This document shows, in pieces, positions 1 to 7,772 of a stretch of DNA of 34,074 nucleotides. The translations under genes and the position numbers were made by a program. Origin of the DNA: an uncultured Bacteroidia bacterium (GTDB lineage: Bacteria > Bacteroidota > Bacteroidia > Bacteroidales > UBA932); assembly GCA_902774155.1 (NCBI GenBank), contig CACYHF010000015.1, forward strand, positions 1 through 34,074. The letters are read 5' to 3'. Position 1 is the first letter of the stretch; each line of letters starts with the position of its first letter. The notes beneath the pieces were generated by a model. It was given only the letters and a program-made list of their open reading frames with translations, did not search any database and was not told where the DNA came from.

Positions 1-79
1 CGACGTTGTGGGCCGCCATTTCGAAGCGGTAGGCATCCTCGTCATAGAGGACGGGCGTTTCTTTGATTGGTTTTGCCAT
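1..79 (-). CDS. Small conserved-type protein, N-terminus only (cut by window edge)
   Basis: The first 26 codons of a reverse-strand gene are visible, starting at ATG 79 and running off the window. The peptide begins MAKPIKETPVLYDEDAYRF. From memory, small proteins opening with an 'M-[AP]-[KR]-P-I-K-E-T-P' stretch are common in Bacteroidetes and proteobacteria and often sit beside toxin-like or acetyltransferase genes, so an antitoxin-like role is possible but unproven. Support for a real gene: a good Shine-Dalgarno AGGAG about 11 bases upstream, a TAnnTTTG promoter at 132-139, and an inverted repeat at 158-176 upstream of that. The partner gene, if any, lies outside the window. Confidence 0.6.
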   Translation of the reverse strand, partial: MAKPIKETPVLYDEDAYRFEMAAHNV

Positions 80-131
80 AATTCGTTTCTCCTTTTTTTG
101 TGTTCCCGCTCTATAGATGCATGGAACTATG

Positions 132-139
132 CAAATGTA
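132..139 (-). promoter_or_regulatory. Promoter -7 motif TACATTTG for the small reverse gene
   Basis: The reverse strand reads TACATTTG, matching the Bacteroidetes TAnnTTTG element. A TTTTTTG lies about 22 bases further upstream and could be the -33 element. The predicted leader is roughly 45 bases. Confidence 0.55.
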
Positions 140-157
140 ACATTTTTTCTTGTTAGC

Positions 158-176
158 ATTGCAAAAAATATGCAAT
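158..176. promoter_or_regulatory. Inverted repeat upstream of the small-gene promoter, possible operator
   Basis: ATTGCA and TGCAAT form 6-base perfect arms around a 7-base A-rich spacer, overlapping the probable -33 region of the promoter at 132-139. The position suits a repressor or autoregulator site. Binding is inference. Confidence 0.3.
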
Positions 177-188
177 TATAGTATTTGA

Positions 189-213
189 AATCGTCAATAA
201 GTCCTTGACGATT
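189..213. repeat. 9-bp inverted repeat (hairpin) in the intergenic stretch
   Basis: AATCGTCAA and TTGACGATT are perfect arms around the loop TAAGTCC. There is no T-run on either strand, so it is not a typical intrinsic terminator. The surrounding stretch from 140 to 307 has no convincing gene; it also holds a small GGGAG/CTCCC repeat near 250. Confidence 0.45.
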
Positions 214-307
214 GTTTGCAGTGCGTCTATGACGAGTCCCGTCTCAATCATGGGAGTCTCTCCCTGATACTAGTCGCTTTTTTTATATCTATATCCCACT
301 GGCTTGA

Positions 308-723
308 GGCGTCATAGTTTACTTTTGCTACATTGATGAGTCCGGAACCCCGCAGATTCCAGGCAACACTTCCCACTATGTTCTCTGCGGACTTTCCATT
401 CCTGTAAAGTACTGGAAGCGATGCGACAAGCAAATCAACAAGATTAAGGCAAAGTACGGCCTGGCAGGAGCAGAGATCCACACGGGCTGGATTAAGCGCA
501 CCTATTTGGAGCAGTCAAAGATTGCTGGTTTTGAGAAACTATCCTATGCCGCAAGACGATCTGCCGTTATATCGGCACGTACAGCAGAAATATATCGTGT
601 CAAGAATCAGCACAACCCCAAGGCACTCAAGCAACTCACCATCTTACCTACCAGGAACGAATGGATTTCCTGCGCGAAGTGGCTGATGCCATCGGTGGAT
701 GGTCCTTTGCACGCATCTTCGCC
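308..723 (+). pseudogene. Decayed DUF3800 domain gene
   Basis: Codons from about 311 translate to a stretch with YIDESGTPQIPGNTSHYVLC, then KYWKRCDKQINKIK and EIHTGWIKRTYLEQ. I recognise this as the DUF3800 family, which carries an N-terminal D-E-S-G motif. No start codon precedes it: an in-frame TGA lies at 305-307 and the codon where Met is expected is ATA. At about 637-640 the similarity jumps frame, from KALKQL in one frame to HLTYQERMDFLREVADAIGG in another. This fits a deletion of roughly a dozen codons that is not a multiple of three. Similarity stops after ARIFA near 723, well short of the family's usual C-terminus. The gene is therefore broken at the start, in the middle and at the end. 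DUF3800 proteins are often found in defence or mobile contexts; here it is a fossil. The family call rests on memory of relatives. Confidence 0.72.
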
Positions 724-797
724 GATACTTCGAAAACGGTGAGACCGACCTTCTGGACCGCATCAAGCCCCGTTTCGAGCGCCGCAGGCGAAATCGG

Positions 798-1253
798 TCA
801 ACTCTCCAAGATTTGCCCGGCCGCATTCTTGGTGTCCACCTTTTCGATGATGCGCTCCAGGATGCCGTTCTCGTCGAAGATGAACGTGCGCCGGAGCGTC
901 CCCAGCGTGGTTTTGCCGTACATCTTCTTCTCTCCCCAGACGCCGAAGGACTGGAGCATCTTCGTGGTGGTATCGGCCAGCAGCCGGAAAGGCAGCTCAT
1001 ACTTGGCCCGGAAGCCAGTATGAGACTTCGCGCTGTCCTTGCTTACGCCAACCACATTGTACCCTGCAGCGGCCAGTTCCGCGTAGTTGTCCCGGAAAGA
1101 GCAGGCCTCCGCCGTGCATCCGGACGTATTGTCCTTAGGATAGAAGTAGATGATGGTCTTTCGGCCTTTGCCGATGAAATCCTCCGATTTCACCATATTC
1201 CCGTCCTGGTCCATAACCTCGAAGGACGGCATCTTGTCACCGATTTTCAGCAT
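798..1253 (-). CDS. bcp: Thiol peroxidase, BCP/PrxQ-type peroxiredoxin
   Basis: This 151-residue cytoplasmic peroxiredoxin reduces hydrogen peroxide and organic hydroperoxides using thioredoxin. The signature YPKDNTSGCTAEACSFRDNY contains the peroxidatic Cys46 and the resolving Cys51, five residues apart as in E. coli BCP (C45/C50). A VWGEKKMYGKTTLGTLRRTF stretch and the C-terminal ERIIEKVDTKNAAGQIL are also typical. Length matches the family. The ATG at 1253 lies just downstream of an intrinsic terminator that ends the neighbouring plug-lipoprotein transcript, and no clear TAnnTTTG motif was seen for bcp itself. It may depend on read-through or a weak promoter. The sequence after its stop (735-797) holds no recognisable gene. 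Confidence 0.93.
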   Translation of the reverse strand: MLKIGDKMPSFEVMDQDGNMVKSEDFIGKGRKTIIYFYPKDNTSGCTAEACSFRDNYAELAAAGYNVVGVSKDSAKSHTGFRAKYELPFRLLADTTTKMLQSFGVWGEKKMYGKTTLGTLRRTFIFDENGILERIIEKVDTKNAAGQILES

Positions 1254-1263
1254 ATTGTAAGAA

Positions 1264-1290
1264 TTAAAAAGAGGCTGATTTCAGCCTCTT
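1264..1290 (-). terminator. Rho-independent terminator after the plug-domain lipoprotein
   Basis: On the reverse strand AAGAGGCTGA pairs perfectly with TCAGCCTCTT (1269-1278 with 1281-1290, 2-base gap), followed by a run of T. It lies between the lipoprotein stop (1316) and the bcp start (1253). Confidence 0.85.
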
Positions 1291-1315
1291 GATTACGTTA
1301 CGGGCTTGTGAAAGC

Positions 1316-1765
1316 CTATTTCAGATTGATGATGATGACACCATTGGCCCCGCGTACGCCATAAATGGAGGCCGAGCCGGCATCTTTCAGTACGTCGATA
1401 CTCTTGACATCGTTGGGGTTTACCCAGTCGATGTTGTTATACGCAGCACCGTCCACAATGAAAAGAGGGTCGGTATCACCGTTGACGGTATTGACGCCAC
1501 GGATGACAATCTTATTGCCGTCCACCTGCACGCCGGCACATTTTCCGGCAATCATCTCATAGATGTTCCTATAGGACGTATTGGCATAAGTATCCACATC
1601 CACACTGGAAACAGCAGTGGTGAGATTACCCCGCACCTCTTTGCCGTACCCCACATCCACAATATCTTCGCTGCGAGGTTTATTATACACAGAAGAATCC
1701 GACTTGAAAACGCCACAAGCGGAAACAAGGGCGACCAGCGCGCCAATAAGTATGATTCGTTTCAT
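1316..1765 (-). CDS. Standalone TonB-receptor plug-domain lipoprotein
   Basis: The ATG at 1765 gives a 149-residue protein with a lipoprotein signal (MKRIILIGALVALVSACG, lipobox Cys at residue 17). The rest is a SusC-like plug domain: NIYEMIAGKCAGVQV, then IRGVNTVNGDTDPLFIVDG and VKSIDVLKDAGSASIYGVRG, ending ANGVIIINLK. In SusC/RagA receptors this domain fills a 22-strand barrel that would add several hundred residues; here the protein stops at the end of the plug. It is probably anchored in the outer membrane by lipid, facing the periplasm. An ATG-less extension upstream is possible in frame, but the lipobox and the promoter five bases before this ATG fix the start. It is transcribed alone and ended by the terminator at 1264-1290. 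Function is unknown: it might be a TonB decoy, a receptor accessory or a binding protein. Confidence 0.85.
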   Translation of the reverse strand: MKRIILIGALVALVSACGVFKSDSSVYNKPRSEDIVDVGYGKEVRGNLTTAVSSVDVDTYANTSYRNIYEMIAGKCAGVQVDGNKIVIRGVNTVNGDTDPLFIVDGAAYNNIDWVNPNDVKSIDVLKDAGSASIYGVRGANGVIIINLK

Positions 1766-1770
1766 AGCCA

Positions 1771-1778
1771 CAAATCTA
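1771..1778 (-). promoter_or_regulatory. Promoter TAGATTTG, nearly leaderless
   Basis: The reverse strand reads TAGATTTG five bases before the ATG at 1765. Transcription would begin at or next to the start codon. Confidence 0.65.
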
Positions 1779-1820
1779 ATAATATATTTGAGATGCAGCA
1801 ATTTTCCTGCCAAAAAAGCG

Positions 1821-1828
1821 TAACTTTG
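1821..1828 (+). promoter_or_regulatory. Promoter TAACTTTG, nearly leaderless
   Basis: TAACTTTG ends seven bases before the ATG at 1836 of the pseudouridine synthase gene. It is divergent from the lipoprotein promoter 43 bases away. Confidence 0.7.
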
Positions 1829-1835
1829 CATCAAT

Positions 1836-2534
1836 ATGGCAGTTTACAGAGAAATGAGCCTGGAAGAATTCCAGGATATCGAAAGCAGAATCCTCTATGA
1901 GGATAACCACCTGCTGGTGTTTAACAAACACACTGGCGAGATTGTCCAAGGCGACAAAACCGGCGACGAACCTCTGAGCGAAACGCTCAAGGCGTTCATC
2001 GCCCGGCGGGACGGGAAGCCCGGTCAGGTGTTTATGGGCGTCCCCCATCGGCTGGACCGGCCTGTCAGCGGCGTCTGCCTCTTTGCCAAAACCTCCAAAG
2101 CCCTGGAACGGTTGAACGAAATGCTCCGGAACGGACAGGTTCACAAAACCTACTGGGCGCTTACGGCCACCCGACCTCCCAAAGACAGTGATATCCTCAC
2201 AGATTTCCTCACCCGGAACGAAGCCCAGAACAAATCCTATGTTTCCAAAAACGGTAAGGAGGCCCGTCTGAAATATACCCTTATCCAGACCACGGAACGA
2301 TATTACCTCCTGGAAGTGGAGCTTTACACCGGCCGACACCACCAGATCCGCTGCCAATTGGCCCATATGGGTTGTCCCATCAAAGGGGATCTCAAGTATG
2401 GCGCCAAGCGTTCCAATCCGGACGGCGGCATCAGCCTGCTGGCCCGCCGGATACAATTCATCCACCCCGTCAAAAAGACCGAGGTGGATGTAACCGCTCC
2501 GGTTCCGGAGAACTGGAAAGGAATAAAGGGGTAA
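1836..2534 (+). CDS. RluA-family RNA pseudouridine synthase
   Basis: This 232-residue enzyme isomerises uridine to pseudouridine in rRNA or tRNA. The catalytic motif is GVPHRLDRPVSGVCLFAKT with Asp74 in HRLD, and the second conserved block is LYTGRHHQIRCQLAHMGCPI with GDLKYGA after it. There is no N-terminal S4 domain, so it resembles the short RluA/TruC-like members rather than RluB, RluC or RluD. The substrate cannot be told from sequence. The start is fixed by the TAACTTTG promoter seven bases upstream. The gene ends 20 bases before the convergent AraC-type gene; no terminator hairpin was seen between them. Confidence 0.92.
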   Translation: MAVYREMSLEEFQDIESRILYEDNHLLVFNKHTGEIVQGDKTGDEPLSETLKAFIARRDGKPGQVFMGVPHRLDRPVSGVCLFAKTSKALERLNEMLRNGQVHKTYWALTATRPPKDSDILTDFLTRNEAQNKSYVSKNGKEARLKYTLIQTTERYYLLEVELYTGRHHQIRCQLAHMGCPIKGDLKYGAKRSNPDGGISLLARRIQFIHPVKKTEVDVTAPVPENWKGIKG

Positions 2535-2553
2535 CGTCGCCCGCTCAAGCCCA

Positions 2554-3072
2554 TTAAGGTTTCTTGGATTGTTTCCGCCGCATCCGGGCACACCAGTGAC
2601 TGGGCGGCTCTCCCATTATGTTCTTGAAATTCTGGAAGAACGAAGTCACCGTATGGAAACCCGAAAGCTGGGCCAACTCGGTTACCCTGAGCCCCATATT
2701 GTTCCGGAACAAATCCATGGCGTACATAATCCGGTAATAGTTTACGTACTGCCTGAAATTGCGGCCGGAAAAACGTCTGATGGTTTTGCTCAGCGACCCC
2801 TTGTTGGTGTAAACGGCATTGGCCAGATCCTGGAGGGAGAAGGATTCCACCAGATAAGGCCTCCTTTCGGTCATATACCGGCAGCACCTGTCGTAAAGCA
2901 TCTGATCGATCGCCGTCATCTCATAGGAAGCAGACTCTTCGTCTTGGGCTCCCGGTTGCTCCAGGAGCGTCTTCAAATGGGCTTCTTTCCTGCGCAGGCG
3001 TACGTACAGGCCGATGCCCGCCGCCACCGCCAGCCCACAGAAAAGAGCCAGGGACAACAGTAACAGGTTCAT
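2554..3072 (-). CDS. Membrane-anchored AraC-type HTH regulator
   Basis: The 172-residue product starts MNLLLLSLALFCGLAVAAGIG, one strong membrane segment at residues 1-25, followed by basic YVRLRRKE. An acidic, flexible linker leads to a C-terminal AraC/HTH_18 domain (about residues 75-165), with FSLQDLANAVYTNKGSLSKT as the first helix-turn-helix and LAQLSGFHTVTSFFQNFKN as the second. The helix followed by Arg/Lys predicts a cytoplasmic DNA-binding domain tethered to the inner membrane. There is no periplasmic sensor, unlike hybrid two-component AraC proteins. The ATG at 3072 is preferred over a TTG at 3081. It lies 48 bases after the stop of the second YitT gene, with no TAnnTTTG promoter between, so it is probably the last gene of the leuS transcript. 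Targets are unknown. Confidence 0.82.
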   Translation of the reverse strand: MNLLLLSLALFCGLAVAAGIGLYVRLRRKEAHLKTLLEQPGAQDEESASYEMTAIDQMLYDRCCRYMTERRPYLVESFSLQDLANAVYTNKGSLSKTIRRFSGRNFRQYVNYYRIMYAMDLFRNNMGLRVTELAQLSGFHTVTSFFQNFKNIMGEPPSHWCARMRRKQSKKP

Positions 3073-3120
3073 AGGGTACAAGGCAGGCCGGACGGACGCG
3101 TTTCCCCTATGTCAAAGAAC

Positions 3121-4098
3121 TTATTTCTTGATGGTATCGAAGCCCTTTCCGTACACGCCGTTCACGGAGCTCACGGACAGGAAGGCCTTATCATCCAACT
3201 GTTTGATATAACGCAGCATCAGGTTCAGATCGGTTTTCCGGGTAATAACCATCAGCACTTTCTGATCCTGCTTGGTATACCAGCCCTTGCCGTCCAGAAC
3301 AGTAACGCCACGATGCATCTCGTGCGTGATGGCATCGGCAATCTTTTCATATTCCTTGGAAAGGATGAACAGTTGCACACTCTGCTGCGAACCCGAGATG
3401 TACATATCCAGTACCGAACTGTTCACGGTAACCAGGATGAAACCGTACAGCACGGTGGTAATCTTTTCTACGAAAGGAAGCTTGTACGTCACGGGGTTTC
3501 CCATAGCGTCCAGGATCTGCTCGTGCGTAACCGGGTCGATGGCATTGGCATAGGAAGGGATGAGCAGCGAGGAGCCGATGATGATGAAATCCAGGAAAAG
3601 GATTACCTTGCCCGGTGAGACGTTATGATACTTGGTATAAATCAGGGCGATAATGTCTGTTCCGCCCGTGGAACCGCCGTTGGAAATGCTCATACCGATG
3701 CCGATACCCGCCATCAAGCCGCCCATAAGGACGCTCAGAAGCTTACCGTTGGCAAAAACCAGGTCCGTGATGAACTTTTCCGGGATGAGTCCGGGCAGGA
3801 AACGCAGGGCTACGGAGGCCAGGATGATGGCGTAGATGGTCTTGGCGCCAAAACCCATACCCAGGATCACCATGGCCGCCGCCACCAGGATGGCATTGAG
3901 CACAAAGTAGGTGTAACCCATCTGGATTTTACCACCGGTGGCGTACTGGATAATGGAGCTGATACCCGATACGCCCCCGCCGATGAGGTTGTTCGGAATC
4001 AGGAAGATGGACCAGGCCAGCACGTAGATTAGAATACCCAGGGTGACCAGCAGCCACTCCTTGACCAGGGCAAACGTGGATTTTTGCAACATCGGCAT
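3121..4098 (-). CDS. YitT family membrane protein (paralogue 2)
   Basis: This 325-residue integral membrane protein of the YitT/DUF161 family ends in a soluble DUF2179 domain. Hydrophobic segments start at LVTLGILIYVLAWSIFLIPN and recur to about residue 240. The family hallmarks IPNNLIGGGVSGIS and SNGGSTGGTDIIALI are present. The C-terminal part (RGVTVLDGKGWYTKQDQKVL, then DDKAFLSVSSVNGVYGKGFD) is the cytoplasmic DUF2179 module. The segment IDPVTHEQILDAMGNPVTYK is an insertion the upstream paralogue lacks. The start at 4098 lies two bases after the upstream paralogue's stop, so longer upstream reading is excluded. Biochemical function of the family is not established. Confidence 0.88.
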   Translation of the reverse strand: MPMLQKSTFALVKEWLLVTLGILIYVLAWSIFLIPNNLIGGGVSGISSIIQYATGGKIQMGYTYFVLNAILVAAAMVILGMGFGAKTIYAIILASVALRFLPGLIPEKFITDLVFANGKLLSVLMGGLMAGIGIGMSISNGGSTGGTDIIALIYTKYHNVSPGKVILFLDFIIIGSSLLIPSYANAIDPVTHEQILDAMGNPVTYKLPFVEKITTVLYGFILVTVNSSVLDMYISGSQQSVQLFILSKEYEKIADAITHEMHRGVTVLDGKGWYTKQDQKVLMVITRKTDLNLMLRYIKQLDDKAFLSVSSVNGVYGKGFDTIKK

Positions 4099-4100
4099 AA

Positions 4101-5006
4101 CTATTTCTTTTTCTTGATACCCGTTTTCATTTCGTCGAAGCCTTCGCCGTATACATTGTTGGCCGGCACCACGGTCACAAAGGCTTTCGCGTCCATCTCC
4201 TTCACGGCTTTCACCAGCTCCGGAAGCTCGGTCTTGCGCAGCATAACCATAAGCACCTGCCGGTCCTCCTGCGTATACCAGCCCAGGGCCTTGAGGGCCG
4301 TTACCCCACGCCCCATCTGTTGGTTGATATAGTCCCCTATCTCCTTCAGATGACTGGAAAAGATGAGCACCTGAACGGCAGAATCCTTGCCCAGCAGGAT
4401 CAAGTCCAGCACATAGGCGCAAATGCCCATAGTAATGTAACCGTACACCACATTGGTGAAATTGTGTCCCGGCACAAAGATCAGGAGCGTAATGACCACA
4501 AAGTCGGTGAACAGATAAAACCGGCCGATGGAGATGGGCCAGAACTTGTTAACGATGAGGGCCAGGATGTCCGTTCCGCCGGTGGAACCGCCCCGCATAA
4601 TGATGAGGGCCAGACCCACGGCTTCCAGCAGACCGCCGATAATGGGAACCAGGATACCGTCTCCCACATACAATACCTCTCCTTCCACCGACCAGAGGCA
4701 ACGCATACTTTCGTCCCCCAGGATACGGAACAAAAGCGTGGACAACAGGATGGCATAGATGGTCTTGATGCCGAAACCCTGCCCCAGGATGAACCAGGCC
4801 AGGATCAGGAGCAAAACATTGATGCCGAAATACCAGATATCCACGGAGATGCCGGTAACCATAGACAAGAGGGCCGATGCACCCGTGAGGCCACCGTCGA
4901 TCATATTGTTGGGCAGCAGGAACGACTGCCAGGCCATTACAAACAGGACTACCCCCACCGTAATGACCAGGTAGTCGAAAATGCCGATCAGGATTTTCTT
5001 GCTCAT
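4101..5006 (-). CDS. YitT family membrane protein (paralogue 1)
   Basis: This 301-residue protein has the same architecture as the next gene. It has five or six membrane helices (first VITVGVVLFVMAWQSFLLPN), the motifs LPNNMIDGGLTGAS and MRGGSTGGTDILALI, and a C-terminal DUF2179 domain with RGVTALKALGWYTQEDRQVL and AFVTVVPANNVYGEGFDEMK. The two genes are diverged tandem duplicates: motifs are shared, but most of the intervening sequence differs. It begins three bases after the leuS stop and is followed by its paralogue after two bases, so translational coupling is likely. A lysine-rich end (GIKKKK) is noted. Confidence 0.88.
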   Translation of the reverse strand: MSKKILIGIFDYLVITVGVVLFVMAWQSFLLPNNMIDGGLTGASALLSMVTGISVDIWYFGINVLLLILAWFILGQGFGIKTIYAILLSTLLFRILGDESMRCLWSVEGEVLYVGDGILVPIIGGLLEAVGLALIIMRGGSTGGTDILALIVNKFWPISIGRFYLFTDFVVITLLIFVPGHNFTNVVYGYITMGICAYVLDLILLGKDSAVQVLIFSSHLKEIGDYINQQMGRGVTALKALGWYTQEDRQVLMVMLRKTELPELVKAVKEMDAKAFVTVVPANNVYGEGFDEMKTGIKKKK

Positions 5007-5009
5007 CGC

Positions 5010-7769
5010 CTACTTCTTAAGAACTACGTTAACAATACGTCCCGGCACCACAATCACCTTCGCGATGTTCATATCGCCCACATACTGAGGCGTTTTCTCA
5101 TGCGAACGGACCAGGGCTTCCACATCGGCCGGAGCAGCCGAAGCCGGCGCTTCCAGGAAGAAACGTGTTTTGCCGTTAAAGGAAACGGGATAATTCACCG
5201 TATTGTCGGCCGCCAGCTCCTCCTTGTACTCCGGGAAAGTGGCATAGACCACGGAACCCTCATTACCCAGCTGATGCCACAGTTCCTCCGCAATATGCGG
5301 GGCGAAGGGGCTCAGCACCACCGTGAGCGGCTCCAGAATGGCCCGCTTGGAGCAATTGCCCAGTTCGTTCAGGGCAATCATAAAGGCCGATATGGTGGTG
5401 TTGTAGGAGAAGTGCTCGATATCGTCCTGCGCCTTGCCGATGAGCTTGTGCAGGGCCTTGAGTTCTTCCTTCGTGGGCTCCTCGTCGGTAACCAGCCACT
5501 TCTCGCGGTCCCAGAACAGGCGCCAGAATTTCTTGAGAAAGCGGTTCACGCCGTCGATACCTTTGGTATCCCAGGGCTTGGCCTGCTCGATGGGGCCCAG
5601 GAACATCTCGTAGAGACGGAGCGTATCGGCGCCATAAGTGTCGCAGATCTTGTCCGGATTCACCACGTTGTACATACTCTTGGACATTTTCTCAATGGCC
5701 CAGCCGCAGATGTACTCGCCGTCTTCCAGCACGAATTCGGCATCTTTGTAGTCCGGCCGCCAGGCACGGAAAGCCTCGATATCCAGTTTGTCGTTGTAGA
5801 CGATATTCACGTCCACGTGCACCGGAATGGTCTCGTACTGGTCCTTCAGGCCGGCCGATACGAATTTGTTGGTGCCGGGAATCAGGTACACGAAGTTGGA
5901 ACGGCCCTGGATCATGCCCTGGTTGATGAGCTTGCAGAAAGGTTCATCCTCGCACACATAACCCAGGTCGAAGAGGAATTTGTTCCAGAAACGGCTGTAA
6001 ATCAGGTGTCCCGTAGCGTGCTCCGTACCGCCCACATACAGGTCCACATTGCGCCAGTACTCATCGGCCTCTTTGGAGACCAGGGCCTCCCCGTTGTGCG
6101 GGTCCATATAGCGGAGGTAGTACGCGCTGGAGCCGGCGAAACCGGGCATCGTGCTCTTCTCCAGGGGATATCCCTTGTACGTCCAGTCCTTGGCGCGGGC
6201 CAGCGGCGGCTGCCCATCCTCGGTGGGTTTGTACTGGTCGATCTCCGGCAGGGTGAGCGGGAGGTCTTCGAACGCGACCGGCGTGGCAATGCCGTCCTTA
6301 TAGTATATGGGGAACGGCTCACCCCAATAGCGCTGACGGGAGAAAATGGCATCCCGGATGCGGTAATTCACTTTCCGCCGGCCGATGCCGTGCTTCTCCA
6401 CATAGTCGATGGCGGCGGGAATGGCCTGTTTCACCGTGAGACCGTTCAGGAAGCCGCTGTTGCACATAATGCCTTCCTTGGCATCCAGGCTCTGCTCGGA
6501 GACATCGGCCCCTTCGATCAGGGGGATGATGGGCAGGTTGAACTTCTTGGCGAAGGCGTAGTCACGGCTGTCGTGGGCCGGAACGGCCATAATGGCACCC
6601 GTTCCGTAACCGGCCAGCACATACTCGGCAATCCATACCGGCACTTTCTGGCCAGTGAGCGGATTGATGCCGTAGGAACCGGAGAACACGCCCGTGACGG
6701 CCTTACCGGCTATCCTTTCACGCTCCGTTTTCTTCTTAACCTGCTCCAGATAGGCGTCTACCTCGGCCTTCTGGGCCTTGGAAGTCAGTTTTTCCACCCA
6801 TTCGCTCTCCGGGGCCAGCACCATAAAGGTGACCCCGAAAACGGTATCGGCGCGCGTGGTAAAGATGGTTACGTCGTGCTGGACGCCGTCGCATTCCACC
6901 TGGAACACCATTTCAGCGCCCTCACTGCGTCCGATCCAGTTGCGCTGCATCTCCTTGAGGGATTCCGTCCAGTCCAGACGCTCAAGGCCGTCCAACAGGC
7001 GACCGGCATAGGCCGATACGCGCAGCTGCCACTGCGTCATTTTCTTCTGGAACACCGGGAAACCGCCACGCTCGGAGAAGCCGTCTTTTACTTCATCGTT
7101 GGCCAGCACGGTACCCAGTGCCGGGCACCAGTTCACGGTGCTTTCTCCCTGATAGGCAAGGCGGTAGCGCATGAGGGCATCGGCCTTCTCCTTTTCGGAG
7201 AAAGCCTTCCACTCCCCTGCCGTAAAGGCCGGTCCTTCGCTGCAGGCGGCGTTTACCGCGGCGGAGCCACCTTGCTCAAAGGCGGCTGCCAGTTCTTCGA
7301 TGGGGCGGGCTTTTTCGGCATCTTTGTCATACCAGGAGCCGAACATCTTCAGGAAAGCCCACTGCGTCCACTTATAATATTCCGGGTCGCAGGTGCGGAA
7401 TTCGCGGTCCCAGTCGAAGGAGAAGCCGATCCGGTCCAGCTGCTGCCGATACCGCGCCACGTTGTCGTGGGTGGTCTTTTCCGGGTGCTGACCCGTCTGG
7501 ATGGCGTATTGCTCCGCCGGCAGGCCGAAGGCGTCGTAACCCATAGGGTGCAAGACGTTGAAGCCTTTCAGCCGCTTGTAACGGGCAAAGATGTCGCTGG
7601 CGATATAGCCCAGCGGATGGCCCACATGCAAACCCGCACCACTGGGGTACGGGAACATGTCCAGCACATAATATTTGGGTTTGTCGGAATCTACACTGGC
7701 ACGGTAGGTCTTGTTCTGGGCCCACCACTGCTGCCATTTCTTCTCAATCTCTAAAAAGTTATAATCCAT
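5010..7769 (-). CDS. leuS: Leucyl-tRNA synthetase
   Basis: This is a 919-residue class I synthetase that charges tRNA-Leu. The class I signatures are HVGH at residues 48-51 (within [16 protein letters not shown]) and KMSKS at 694-698. The CP1 editing domain is recognised by [20 protein letters not shown]. An anticodon-binding domain follows KMSKS, and the end [17 protein letters not shown] matches the C-terminal domain. Full length with no frameshift. An insertion after residue 150, with alanine/glutamate-rich sequence, precedes the [18 protein letters not shown] zinc/CP region. The gene starts three bases after the stop of the M28-TonB gene and is followed after three bases by yitT. This housekeeping gene is therefore probably transcribed from the promoter of the SPOR lipoprotein. 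Confidence 0.98.
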   Translation of the reverse strand: MDYNFLEIEKKWQQWWAQNKTYRASVDSDKPKYYVLDMFPYPSGAGLHVGHPLGYIASDIFARYKRLKGFNVLHPMGYDAFGLPAEQYAIQTGQHPEKTTHDNVARYRQQLDRIGFSFDWDREFRTCDPEYYKWTQWAFLKMFGSWYDKDAEKARPIEELAAAFEQGGSAAVNAACSEGPAFTAGEWKAFSEKEKADALMRYRLAYQGESTVNWCPALGTVLANDEVKDGFSERGGFPVFQKKMTQWQLRVSAYAGRLLDGLERLDWTESLKEMQRNWIGRSEGAEMVFQVECDGVQHDVTIFTTRADTVFGVTFMVLAPESEWVEKLTSKAQKAEVDAYLEQVKKKTERERIAGKAVTGVFSGSYGINPLTGQKVPVWIAEYVLAGYGTGAIMAVPAHDSRDYAFAKKFNLPIIPLIEGADVSEQSLDAKEGIMCNSGFLNGLTVKQAIPAAIDYVEKHGIGRRKVNYRIRDAIFSRQRYWGEPFPIYYKDGIATPVAFEDLPLTLPEIDQYKPTEDGQPPLARAKDWTYKGYPLEKSTMPGFAGSSAYYLRYMDPHNGEALVSKEADEYWRNVDLYVGGTEHATGHLIYSRFWNKFLFDLGYVCEDEPFCKLINQGMIQGRSNFVYLIPGTNKFVSAGLKDQYETIPVHVDVNIVYNDKLDIEAFRAWRPDYKDAEFVLEDGEYICGWAIEKMSKSMYNVVNPDKICDTYGADTLRLYEMFLGPIEQAKPWDTKGIDGVNRFLKKFWRLFWDREKWLVTDEEPTKEELKALHKLIGKAQDDIEHFSYNTTISAFMIALNELGNCSKRAILEPLTVVLSPFAPHIAEELWHQLGNEGSVVYATFPEYKEELAADNTVNYPVSFNGKTRFFLEAPASAAPADVEALVRSHEKTPQYVGDMNIAKVIVVPGRIVNVVLKK

Positions 7770-7772
7770 AGC

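Noticed and set aside
189-213. Intrinsic terminator or recombinase site
   Set aside because: The hairpin has no T-run on either side, and no recombinase, direct repeats or crossover-like core were found. It is listed only as a repeat.
740-797. Remains of a further gene between the DUF3800 fossil and bcp
   Set aside because: One reverse frame reads plausibly (AALETGLDAVQKVGLTVF), but it is too short and matches nothing I recognise.
4099-4422. Longer N-terminus for the second YitT protein
   Set aside because: The frame is open upstream, but it lies inside the preceding yitT gene and would be read out of frame through its coding sequence. ATG 4098 has the right family start.
4320-7754. An 1144-codon open frame on the forward strand opposite leuS
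   Set aside because: It mirrors leuS, whose motifs are unmistakable; its own translation is low-complexity His/Gln/Gly/Arg text with no domain. Strong G/C third-position bias keeps the opposite frame open.
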